A stretch of DNA of 64,000 nucleotides from Planctomycetota bacterium (GTDB lineage Bacteria > Planctomycetota > UBA8742 > UBA2392), in assembly GCA_019912315.1 (NCBI GenBank), contig JAIOJA010000001.1:1-64000 (forward strand), read 5' to 3'. Shown here piece after piece: positions 1 to 8,320 of the stretch. How positions within the stretch are numbered: position 1 is the first letter of the stretch; each line of letters opens with the position of its first letter. Position numbers and translations under genes: made by a program. The notes under the pieces were generated by a model that saw only the letters and a program-made list of their open reading frames with translations, did no database searches and was not told the origin of the DNA.

Positions 1-175
1 GATCAAGGGCGAGGTGAAGGACCGGATCAAGTGGTGGGACACGCCGGAGAACTGGAGCATCTGCTGGCGCAACCGCGGCGCCCTGAACATGAAAATTTTG
101 AAGGAAAGGCTGACGGATGAAGTGTGGGACCCGACCACGCGTTTTGGCGGCACCCGCGCACCGCCCGGAGGGTAG
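1..175 (+). CDS. C-terminal fragment of an unknown protein (…IKWWDTPENWSICWRNRGALNMKILKERLTDEVWDPTTRFGGTRAPPGG*)
   Basis: Open frame from base 2 to TAG at 173-175; truncated by window edge; stop codon abuts a heptad array. Confidence 0.45.
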   Translation, partial: IKGEVKDRIKWWDTPENWSICWRNRGALNMKILKERLTDEVWDPTTRFGGTRAPPGG

Positions 176-275
176 TTGATAGTTGACGGTTGACGGTTGA
201 CCGTTGACCGTTGGTTTGGAGTTTGGAGTTAAAGACCCGCAGTTACTCCCGACTCCGGCCTCCAAACTCCCGACT
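175..275. repeat. 7-nt periodic word array (GTTGACN, GTTTGGA, then CCNNNCT words)
   Basis: Read directly: GTTGATA|GTTGACG|GTTGACG|GTTGACC|GTTGACC at 175-209; GTTTGGA|GTTTGGA at 214-227; AGTTACT|CCCGACT|CCGGCCT|CCAAACT|CCCGACT at 241-275. Confidence 0.8.
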
Positions 276-402
276 TGTCCGCGTATTGACGCGTCAGCAG
301 GTGATGGGCGCTCGTCGCGTCGTGGCATGGGGCGGTTATCGCGGAACCCGTCTCCCGACTCGTCGTTAAATCGACGCGTCAACAGCACACAAAACCCCGT
401 CA

Positions 403-430
403 GGGACTTGGAACTCAGAACCCGGAACTC
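403..430. repeat. Four-unit 7-nt array GGGACTT|GGAACTC|AGAACCC|GGAACTC
   Basis: Direct reading of heptad phase. Confidence 0.65.
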
Positions 431-431
431 G

Positions 432-3110
432 TCACGGTGTGGCCACAAGACAGACCCGGCCGTCCCTTGTCAGCACCATGAGCTCACTGCTCCCGTGATT
501 GTGGAAGCAGGCCACGGCGTCCGGCGCGCCCAGCCTGGTGATTGATGTCTGCTCGAAACCTTCGCCTTCCTTCTTGAACCAGTTGACGTGCGTGCCCGTC
601 ACGCCCGCGACCCGGCCCGGACGCAACAGCGTCGCGCACAAATAATCGCCGCGCGCCGCCACAATGCGCGATTCACAGCGCAACCCGAACGTGCCGGCCT
701 TGAGCGCACTCCAGTAGAGAGACCCGTGTTCATTGCGGCCGGCAAGTTCAATGTTGCCAGGTGACGGCGCGATCAGCGAGCCTTCGGCGCCCGGCAGAAA
801 TCCCATCGCGCGCCAGTGCGTCGCAGCTTCCTGCCACTTTGTTTCGGTGTGTGCGGGGCTGATCGTGCCCAGCCAGTACGCCCGGCGATCGCCTTGCAGC
901 AGCAGCCCCGTGACGCCGCCGTTTCGAATCAGGGCGCCGTGCCATGCGCCCGGGGCGGACAGCGGATACTCGGCGTACGGCTCGAACCCTTCGCCGCGTC
1001 TGATCACAACCGTGTTTCGCCAGTCCTCAAGCAGGGCGATCATGTTGTCACCGGCGCTGAGAAGGCGGACATCCCCGCGCAGGCGCTCGGTGCCCCGTCC
1101 GCGAAAGAACTGGCCGTCCGCACGACGGGCGAAGCACGAGAGTTCGCGGTCTCCTTCATCCGTGTCGGCGGAGACAACCAGCATGTCCGCTTTTGGACTG
1201 ACCGCCAGCCCGACTACCGGGCGCCCGCCCTCGCGGACAAGCCCGGTGCCGCCGGTGGGGGAGAAGCGGTAGATGCGTCCGTCCTGAAACGCGACAAACA
1301 GCTCGCCGGTGTCGTCCGCGAAAACGGCGGCGACCACCACGCCCGTCGCGATCCGCACCGTCGAGACGACATCGGTGTCAGCGGAGGTTGCCTGCTTCGG
1401 GCGCCGCCTTGCTTCATGCCGGACGGCGAATTGCGCGTCGCTGACCAGGGCGTCGGACCACGCCTTGCTGTCGAACGGAATGGTTCGGTTGTTCTGGCGG
1501 CGGCGCAGGTTGTTCGCAATTCCGCACAGGGCGCGGTCGCGAAGCTCGGCCCGGTGCTCGCCCATCGATTCGCGCCGCGCCAGGGTCGCCAGCATGTTGT
1601 AGTAGCGGGCGGCCTGCGCTTCCTGACCGGGGGGCGCGAAGAAGCGGTCGGACTCGTCCGTGAGTTTCAGCAGCTCATCCACGTTGGCGTCGTCCGCGTG
1701 GATCACGGCCATGTGCAGGGCACACGGCAACGCGCCGGGGTGGGGACGCGCGCGCCAGCCCTCGCTCAAGAATGTCAGCGCCTCCGCGCCGGCGCCGGTC
1801 TTGGCCATCATCAATTCGCCGGCGCCCGCGTATTCCCCGCGGGCGGCCAGCAGACGCGCGGCAGCGCGGTACTCCTCCAGCGCCCCTTCATCGTCACCGG
1901 CCCGGCGCAGCAGATCACCGGCGGGCACGTGCTGCCCGATCTTGCGGTACAGGCGCACGGCCTCATCCACGTTGCCCGCGGTCTCCCAGGCGCGCGCGGC
2001 CGACACCGGATCATTCAGCTTCTTCAGGTACAGCACCGCCGCGTCGTGATGCAGCCCGCCCTGCTGCAGCGTGAGCGCCGCGGTGCGGTAGTCGCCCAGC
2101 AGCTTGCCATAGATGTACGCGGCGCGGCGGTGGTCACCGGATTTGCGGGCGTCGTCGGCGGCCTTGCGGTATTCGCCGACAAGCGCGCCGTAGATATCCG
2201 GTTCCGTGAACCACATGCCGGCGCCGCCGGAGCCTCTGCCAATCAGCCCGCCCAGGGAATACATCAGGTTATGGAATGGCAGCAGCGCGCTGCCGGACGG
2301 TCTGGCGCCTCGCGACGCTTCCGCGCCGAGTGGCAACGCGCGGCGCAGGGCTTCGTCGACGCGCCCTTCCTTGAACTTGCGCAGCAGGTCGCGCAGGGCG
2401 GCTTCCTGCTTGCCCATAAGGCCTTCGGTCATCTTCGGGTTGTGGTTCAGCCCTTTGCCTATCAGGTTCCCGCCCGCCTGCTGCATCCCCTTGCTGCCGA
2501 ACATGCCTCCGAGTTTCGCCAGCACCTTGCCTGCGGCGAACTCAGCCTTGCCAAGCATCGACTTGCCCGTGCCGGAAGCGTCGGGCGCGGGCTCCTGTTC
2601 ACCGATGCCATCGCCGCCTTTGTCCAGCAGCTCTTCGGGCACGTCATCAGGCCTGTCCAGAATGAACTCGCGAATCTCGTTGGGCTGCGGGGGCGCCTTG
2701 GGCAGCGGCTTCCAGTCGCGCCGGTGGACCGGGCCTGGTGCAAGTAACTCCGACAGGTTCATCGGCGTTGACAGGTCAAGTGCGTAAAAGCCGTCGGGCA
2801 GGCAGAGCATCGGGCGCAGCCCCCGGGCTTCGTCGGGCAGCAACGCGGGCGAAAGTTCGGCATCGATGGGCACAAACACGCCGTCGAATATTTCCGCCAT
2901 GCGCAGGCCGCCGGCAAGCAGCATTGTCTGCGGCGTGTCCGGGCGGATCAGGCAGCCGCCGCCCGTTCGGTAGACGCGCGGCAGCGGCTCCGGGCCGGTT
3001 TGCGCCAGGGCCTCAAGCACCGCCGCGGAGTCGCCACCGGCAAAGAACCATGCCGCGCATTTCGCGTGGCCGGGCTCGGGCTTTCTGAAAATGCGCAGGG
3101 CGACTTCCAT
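432..3110 (-). CDS. TPR plus beta-propeller protein of a MoxR-vWA ternary system (N-terminal bpX6-like region)
   Basis: 892 aa; central TPR-like repeats (AAYIYGKLLGDYRTAALTLQQGGLHHDAAVLYLKKL), C-terminal WD/propeller-like blades; 3-nt start/stop overlap with upstream gene. Confidence 0.65.
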   Translation of the reverse strand: MEVALRIFRKPEPGHAKCAAWFFAGGDSAAVLEALAQTGPEPLPRVYRTGGGCLIRPDTPQTMLLAGGLRMAEIFDGVFVPIDAELSPALLPDEARGLRPMLCLPDGFYALDLSTPMNLSELLAPGPVHRRDWKPLPKAPPQPNEIREFILDRPDDVPEELLDKGGDGIGEQEPAPDASGTGKSMLGKAEFAAGKVLAKLGGMFGSKGMQQAGGNLIGKGLNHNPKMTEGLMGKQEAALRDLLRKFKEGRVDEALRRALPLGAEASRGARPSGSALLPFHNLMYSLGGLIGRGSGGAGMWFTEPDIYGALVGEYRKAADDARKSGDHRRAAYIYGKLLGDYRTAALTLQQGGLHHDAAVLYLKKLNDPVSAARAWETAGNVDEAVRLYRKIGQHVPAGDLLRRAGDDEGALEEYRAAARLLAARGEYAGAGELMMAKTGAGAEALTFLSEGWRARPHPGALPCALHMAVIHADDANVDELLKLTDESDRFFAPPGQEAQAARYYNMLATLARRESMGEHRAELRDRALCGIANNLRRRQNNRTIPFDSKAWSDALVSDAQFAVRHEARRRPKQATSADTDVVSTVRIATGVVVAAVFADDTGELFVAFQDGRIYRFSPTGGTGLVREGGRPVVGLAVSPKADMLVVSADTDEGDRELSCFARRADGQFFRGRGTERLRGDVRLLSAGDNMIALLEDWRNTVVIRRGEGFEPYAEYPLSAPGAWHGALIRNGGVTGLLLQGDRRAYWLGTISPAHTETKWQEAATHWRAMGFLPGAEGSLIAPSPGNIELAGRNEHGSLYWSALKAGTFGLRCESRIVAARGDYLCATLLRPGRVAGVTGTHVNWFKKEGEGFEQTSITRLGAPDAVACFHNHGSSELMVLTRDGRVCLVATP

Positions 3111-5857
3111 CAGCGCCTCCGCCCGACGGTGGCCAGCTTGAGAGCCTGCCCGACCCGGCCCAGCGCATCCGGCGATGTCGGGCCGCCGGTGATGCTTGCG
3201 GGTCCGTAGCGCGTGCCGTCCGGGAGGCTTGCCGCGACGGTGCCCCGGAACACATAGAACATCGCGACCAGGTTTTCCGCCGCGTCGAAGATCGCGACCT
3301 GGCCGTGCTTGTCCGAAACAAACAGCAACCCGCCCGGTGAGTAGGCGTAACGCTGGAAGCGGGCGGGATCATACTTGCAGGGCGACACCTGCCCCGGTCG
3401 CAGATGAACCTTGCGCGGGTTCAGCGCGGAGGCCTCGCGCTTGCGCCGGATGAAATCTTCAATCGCGTGGCGTCCCTGAAGAAACGCCACTTCAAGGCGC
3501 TCGCGATCCCAGCGAACAAGGTGCGTGAACTTGCCGCCGTACACCGTGAACCAGCTGTCGCCCGTCTCTACCTCGACCAGTGAGTGGCTGCGCCCGGCGC
3601 TGACTGTCAGCAGGCGCTCTGCCGTGTCACCAAGTTCAAAGCACACCGCGCCGGCTGTCTTGTTTCGAAAAGCCACCCGCGCGCCGTCGGCGCTGACGGC
3701 CAGTCCGCGCACGCCGGCCTGCGCGTTGTACTCTCCCAGAAAGCGCCACTCGGGGCCGCGATAGATCAGCACGCGTTCGTGGCGTTCTCGCTCCGTGCGC
3801 ATCAACAGCGTGCCGCCGGCGTGAACGGCTTCGATGACGCGTGCGTCCTTCAACAGCGCGCCGCCGTCAGCGCGCGGCACCCAGGATTTCCACAACCCGG
3901 TTTCAGTCAGCAGTCCGATTCGTCCTTCCTTGGGCACGTGCGCGAGCACGCTGCAGACGCCCGCGCCCCGCAGGCGTTGCAGGTCTGCCGGCGGCTGGTG
4001 TACAACTTCGACAGACGGCGGCAGCGGTCGCCCGGCGGCTTGCAGAGCGGCCTTGGCGGCCTCATCAACGCGACGTCCGCGCGCGGGCGGTGGCGCAACC
4101 TCGCCCGTGTCCAGGTCGAGCGCCAGCACTTCGTGGCCGCCTTTGCCGTCCGGTGTCGTCACGCAGACGCAGTGGCAGTCGTCGAGATAGCTGAGCGCCG
4201 GCGAGTCGGGGAACAGCGTGACGTCGGACCGGATCGTGTGGATCACCGCCCGCCGTGCGGCCAGGTCGTAGTGGGCCACCAGCAGCGCGTGATTGTCGCG
4301 ATAGCAACAGGCGAGTCCGCCGCGCACGCCGGCGATAGCGACGGGCTCGCCGGCCAGGCGCCCGCTTCGCAGGGGGCGAGGCAGGATTTCGCCGTAGTCG
4401 GCGGCGGGCTCCCACAGATGCAGCAGCCCGCCCTCAGACACCGCGAACAGGTAGCGACCTTGCGGATCAAGCGCCAGGTGCCGGATGGCGCTGACGACAC
4501 CGAACCGGAACGGGTAGGCGATTGGTTCAACCTCGCCGGTCCATGGCGACCGGCGCGAGGACTCCGTGACGGGCGGCCGAGGGCTGTCAGGCTGCAACAA
4601 CTGAAAGCTGCGCACGGGCACCTGTTGCCCATGCCGGAGTTGACACAGCTCGGCGTATCCCAGCTCATCTACGGTCAAAGCGAACAGCCGGACGTTGGGG
4701 GTGAGCCTGCGTGCGGCCGCGCGCACGTCTTGCTCGTGCAGGTTGCGAGGGTGGGTCAGCAGCACGACGTCGCGAAACTCGTAGCCCGGCTCGTCGAGGA
4801 CGCGCTCGAGTGCCAGGCCGGGGTTCGGGGTCAGGTCGCTGACTTCAAGCAAGGCGGGTCTGCCATCGGCGACTGGGGCGCCGCCGTTGCCGGTGGTCGC
4901 GTAGCGCAGCATTCGCCCGTGCTGTTCCGCGCGCCGCCCGAATGCGATTGCCGCGGCGGTCAGTGCCAGTCGCACTTCGCCCCAGGTTCGGACTCCCTGG
5001 TCACACAGGACGATCATGTCGTCACGCACGCGGGACTGGGGTTCTTCCCGCTGCCAGTACAGAAGCTCGTTTTCAGCGTAGCGGCGCAGGAACTCCGGCT
5101 CATCGACGGCGAATTCGCCGGGCAGGATCTGGTCCGGGTGTCCGCGGTTCGTGACGCTGCTGTAGCCGCCCACGGGCAACTCGCTGTACATCACGTGGCG
5201 CGGCGGAAGCGTCAGGGCGCTGATCATCTGGTCAATGAACGGCGCGACTCCGGCCAGTCGCTTGCGTTTCAGCGCGTCCACAAACGCGTCACCTGGCGCC
5301 CGTGGTGACGGTGGCGGCAGATCGGGCGGCGGGCTTTCCTGATTTGGCAGGGGCCCGCGCCCGTGGCGCAGCCAGTGCGCGAGGTCCGCGTCCGTCAAGG
5401 CCTCCAGCGCCGCGTCCAGGTGGGCGCTGAAACGGTCCGGCTCCAGGGGCGGAGAGACGGGGCCACGGGGCAGGAATTGCAGCTCGCCGAGCGGCGTCTG
5501 GCGGCGCAGCAGGGCGCACAGTTTGCGCACGTCGATGCGCCCGGGCACGCGAGGCAGAGTCGCCGTCAGGCTTGCAAACAGCGCGCCCGCGTTGCGAATA
5601 CTGTTCGCGCCGGTGTTCCAGATTCTGTGCAGGCGACCGTCGCCGCGCGTCAGGCGCCGTACGAAATGCAGCACAAAGGCGAAGTGTACCGGGCCGTCGC
5701 GGGCGCCCGCGTCTTCCATGAACTGGGCAAGCGCGGGCGTGAGTACGACGGTATTGCCGTCGGCGTCAACGATCGCGTCGAAGGTGGGGGACCAGTCAAG
5801 GCCGCCAAGCGACTGGGCGTAGCGGTTCGGGACGATCAGGTATTCCAGCTCGCTCAT
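3110..5857 (-). CDS. vWA-like domain plus beta-propeller protein of the ternary system (bpX5-like N-terminus)
   Basis: MSELEYLIVPNRYAQSLGGLDWS start; vWA-like RDDMIVLCDQGVRTWGEVRLAL…DVVLLTHPRN; propeller blades AIRHLALDPQGRYLFAVSEGGLLHLW; ATGA overlap with upstream gene. Confidence 0.65.
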   Translation of the reverse strand: MSELEYLIVPNRYAQSLGGLDWSPTFDAIVDADGNTVVLTPALAQFMEDAGARDGPVHFAFVLHFVRRLTRGDGRLHRIWNTGANSIRNAGALFASLTATLPRVPGRIDVRKLCALLRRQTPLGELQFLPRGPVSPPLEPDRFSAHLDAALEALTDADLAHWLRHGRGPLPNQESPPPDLPPPSPRAPGDAFVDALKRKRLAGVAPFIDQMISALTLPPRHVMYSELPVGGYSSVTNRGHPDQILPGEFAVDEPEFLRRYAENELLYWQREEPQSRVRDDMIVLCDQGVRTWGEVRLALTAAAIAFGRRAEQHGRMLRYATTGNGGAPVADGRPALLEVSDLTPNPGLALERVLDEPGYEFRDVVLLTHPRNLHEQDVRAAARRLTPNVRLFALTVDELGYAELCQLRHGQQVPVRSFQLLQPDSPRPPVTESSRRSPWTGEVEPIAYPFRFGVVSAIRHLALDPQGRYLFAVSEGGLLHLWEPAADYGEILPRPLRSGRLAGEPVAIAGVRGGLACCYRDNHALLVAHYDLAARRAVIHTIRSDVTLFPDSPALSYLDDCHCVCVTTPDGKGGHEVLALDLDTGEVAPPPARGRRVDEAAKAALQAAGRPLPPSVEVVHQPPADLQRLRGAGVCSVLAHVPKEGRIGLLTETGLWKSWVPRADGGALLKDARVIEAVHAGGTLLMRTERERHERVLIYRGPEWRFLGEYNAQAGVRGLAVSADGARVAFRNKTAGAVCFELGDTAERLLTVSAGRSHSLVEVETGDSWFTVYGGKFTHLVRWDRERLEVAFLQGRHAIEDFIRRKREASALNPRKVHLRPGQVSPCKYDPARFQRYAYSPGGLLFVSDKHGQVAIFDAAENLVAMFYVFRGTVAASLPDGTRYGPASITGGPTSPDALGRVGQALKLATVGRRR

Positions 5858-6564
5858 GTCGCCCCCAGTCGGACCGACGCGCGGGTCAGGCGGCTGAAAG
5901 CGTCGCGGGGAATAATGTCGATGCCGGCGTGGCGCATCAGGGCGAGTTCGTTGTGGTCGGCGCCAAGTGCTTCCAGCAGCGCGCTCTCCGGCAGGTCGGG
6001 GTCGGGGGTCCATCCAAGAGGGCACAGCAGGTGCTCGCCCCACAGGCGTTCCCCATCCAGCGGCGGCAGTCGTTGACCTGTCAACATCACAGTTTCGCCA
6101 CAGCGCGCGGCGTCAAGTGAGTTGAGATCCCGCGAAGCCGCGAGCTCGATCCACGTGGACAGCGTGGCCAGGCGACACAGCAGCGCTGTCGCGGGGCGCG
6201 CCACAGTTGAGCGCTTCAGTGCAAGCACAAGCCGCGGCGCGGGCTCTGCTCTCTCGGGGACGGTCTGTTGCGGTTTCGGGACCAGCGCCGAGGCAAGTGG
6301 CACAAAGCCGTCGTCGGGGACATCGAATACCGGCAGGGTGCGTCCACACAGGCGCCAGTGCTTATCCGCGCGCTCAAAGAACCGCGCGCCCTGTACCGGT
6401 AGCAGTACGCGCGGGACTTCGAAGCCCGCTTCGTCCCAGCGCACCCACAGAAACCGGGCGTCCGCGCGAACCTGCACCGACGGGTGCGCGCGCAGGCGGC
6501 CAAGTAGGCTCAGCGCGTCGACGGGTATGCGGGCCAGGCATGTGTTGGTGAGTATTCCCGGCAT
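5854..6564 (-). CDS. Small partner protein of the ternary system (bpX2-like)
   Basis: MPGILTNTCLARIPVDALSLLGRLRAHPSVQVR…; position between MoxR and vWA genes; translationally coupled. Confidence 0.5.
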   Translation of the reverse strand: MPGILTNTCLARIPVDALSLLGRLRAHPSVQVRADARFLWVRWDEAGFEVPRVLLPVQGARFFERADKHWRLCGRTLPVFDVPDDGFVPLASALVPKPQQTVPERAEPAPRLVLALKRSTVARPATALLCRLATLSTWIELAASRDLNSLDAARCGETVMLTGQRLPPLDGERLWGEHLLCPLGWTPDPDLPESALLEALGADHNELALMRHAGIDIIPRDAFSRLTRASVRLGAT

Positions 6565-6566
6565 GG

Positions 6567-7691
6567 TTAACCAAGCTTCGAATGCAGGTCTCTGGCACGT
6601 TCCAGCAGGTGCTCGCGGGCGCGGCCGTCCTCGATCCATGCGCAGCGATCGCCCAGGCCGGCCAGACGTTCGCGGGCGCGTGCGATTCCGCTCAGGGTCA
6701 GGTTGCCGCCCTTGAGTTCGGCGCTGACGGCGTCCAGCTCCCGCGCGATGTCTTCGGGCTCGACACGGGATTCGGCACGCGCCAGGGGGTGCGACTGCTC
6801 GCCCTGGTGGTGCTCGAGGATGCCGTTCACCAGCGCGCGAAGGGGCGCGATCTGTTCCTCACGGTCCCACACGTAGCGCAGCACCCACAAGTCGCCGGGT
6901 TGCGCTCGGTCGCGTCCGCACAGGATGGCACTCGCGGCGAGCAGCTTCTGCACCTTGACGGCGCGGCGGTCGCTGAAATCAATGCCCAGGTCGCGCACTT
7001 TGAACACCGCGTCCATGTATGCTTCGCGAATGCTTGACAAGTCAATACTCCAGAGACGCGCGGCCAGTCGGCGCAGTTCTTCAGAGGTAACCGCGTGGGT
7101 CTGCTCGACAGGTTGTTCGAGGTCCCAGCCCGCGCGCAACAGCGCGCTCATGTTTTCGCGCGGCAGGTTGTCGACGTGGCAGCGCAGCAGGAAGCGGTCA
7201 AAGAGCGCGCGCAGGGCGTCGTCCTCGGGCAGGCTGTTGCTTGCGCTGAACAGCGACAGCAGCGGCAGTTTATGCAGCTCCGCGCCGCGCCTGTAAGTTC
7301 GCTCGTTCAGCACGGTCAGCAGGTTGTTCAGGATCGCGCTGTTCGCGTTGAATATCTCGTCCAGAAACACGAACTCCGCGCGCGGCAACATGCCGTCGGT
7401 GATGGTGGCAACAACACCCTCGCGCAATCTGGCGATGTCCACGGGGCCGAAAATCTCGTTGGGCTCGCTGAAGCGTGTGAGCATGTACTCGAAGTAGGGC
7501 GCTTCCACGTCCCCCGAGAAATGGCGTATCAGGGCGGACTTGGCCGTGCCGGGCGGGCCGTACAGGAACAGGTGCTCGCCGGCCACGACGGCCAGTGCGA
7601 TCAGCTCAATGACCTCGTCACGATCGACGAAGCGCTGCTTCAGCTTCTCGACCACATCCCGGCGCAGGCGTTGCGCGATTTCGTCCGTCAA
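6567..7691 (-). CDS. MoxR-family AAA+ ATPase
   Basis: Walker A GPPGTAKS, Walker B FVFLDEIFNA, sensor-1 SASN; probable TTG start overlapping upstream stop (TTGA). Confidence 0.85.
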   Translation of the reverse strand: MTDEIAQRLRRDVVEKLKQRFVDRDEVIELIALAVVAGEHLFLYGPPGTAKSALIRHFSGDVEAPYFEYMLTRFSEPNEIFGPVDIARLREGVVATITDGMLPRAEFVFLDEIFNANSAILNNLLTVLNERTYRRGAELHKLPLLSLFSASNSLPEDDALRALFDRFLLRCHVDNLPRENMSALLRAGWDLEQPVEQTHAVTSEELRRLAARLWSIDLSSIREAYMDAVFKVRDLGIDFSDRRAVKVQKLLAASAILCGRDRAQPGDLWVLRYVWDREEQIAPLRALVNGILEHHQGEQSHPLARAESRVEPEDIARELDAVSAELKGGNLTLSGIARARERLAGLGDRCAWIEDGRAREHLLERARDLHSKLG

Positions 7692-8266
7692 CTGGACCTC
7701 ACAAGTTCGATGTACTCGTTGGCGCGCCCCTGCGGGCACCAGCCCGGCTTCGGGTGGCGGGCGTATCTCTCCGCGTACAGCAGCATCAGGCCCTCGTGAT
7801 CTCCGAAGTTGAGTCCGACTGGCGCCTCGTCGATGTCGCAGAGAACGCCGCTCAAGGGCAAACGCCGGAGCGTTGCTTCCAGACATCGCACCAGCGCGTC
7901 GCCCGGGTTCAGGGCTTTGGCGCGCCTGTGTACGCGCGCGGCGTAGCGCATGGTCAAGTCGGCCGAGTAGTGGTCGCCCGGGCTGGACGCCACGCCCTGC
8001 CACGCGATCTGCCGCTGAACCTGGTCGTCATCCTCGTCGTGATTGAGCATGAACCAGCAACTCTGGCGGAGCACTTCCGCTGCCTTGAGAGCCGTTTCCG
8101 GCTGCATGGGCGGCGGGCGTCCCGGCAGGTCAAGCAAGTAGCGTTTGTAGCCCGATTCCAGCGCGCGCAAGGCTTCCGTATCGTGCGCGTTGGCAACGAC
8201 GGGCGCCTTGCGAAAAACCACTTCGCCGCGTGTAAACAGAACATGCAGGAACCGAGCCAGACTCAT
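7688..8266 (-). CDS. Small partner protein of the ternary system (bpX-family-like)
   Basis: MSLARFLHVLFTRGEVVFRKAPVVANAHDTEALRAL…; first gene of the five-gene overlapping operon. Confidence 0.5.
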   Translation of the reverse strand: MSLARFLHVLFTRGEVVFRKAPVVANAHDTEALRALESGYKRYLLDLPGRPPPMQPETALKAAEVLRQSCWFMLNHDEDDDQVQRQIAWQGVASSPGDHYSADLTMRYAARVHRRAKALNPGDALVRCLEATLRRLPLSGVLCDIDEAPVGLNFGDHEGLMLLYAERYARHPKPGWCPQGRANEYIELVRSS

Positions 8267-8320
8267 CGGCGGTATTGTAGCGGAAGCGGGGCAAACCAGA
8301 ACAGGCGCCTGTTGTTACGT

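Noticed and set aside
816-2747. 643-aa plus-strand ORF
   Set aside because: Antisense to the TPR/propeller gene; no domains, GC third-position mirror artefact
3584-5308. 574-aa plus-strand ORF
   Set aside because: Antisense to the vWA/propeller gene; composition typical of a shadow ORF
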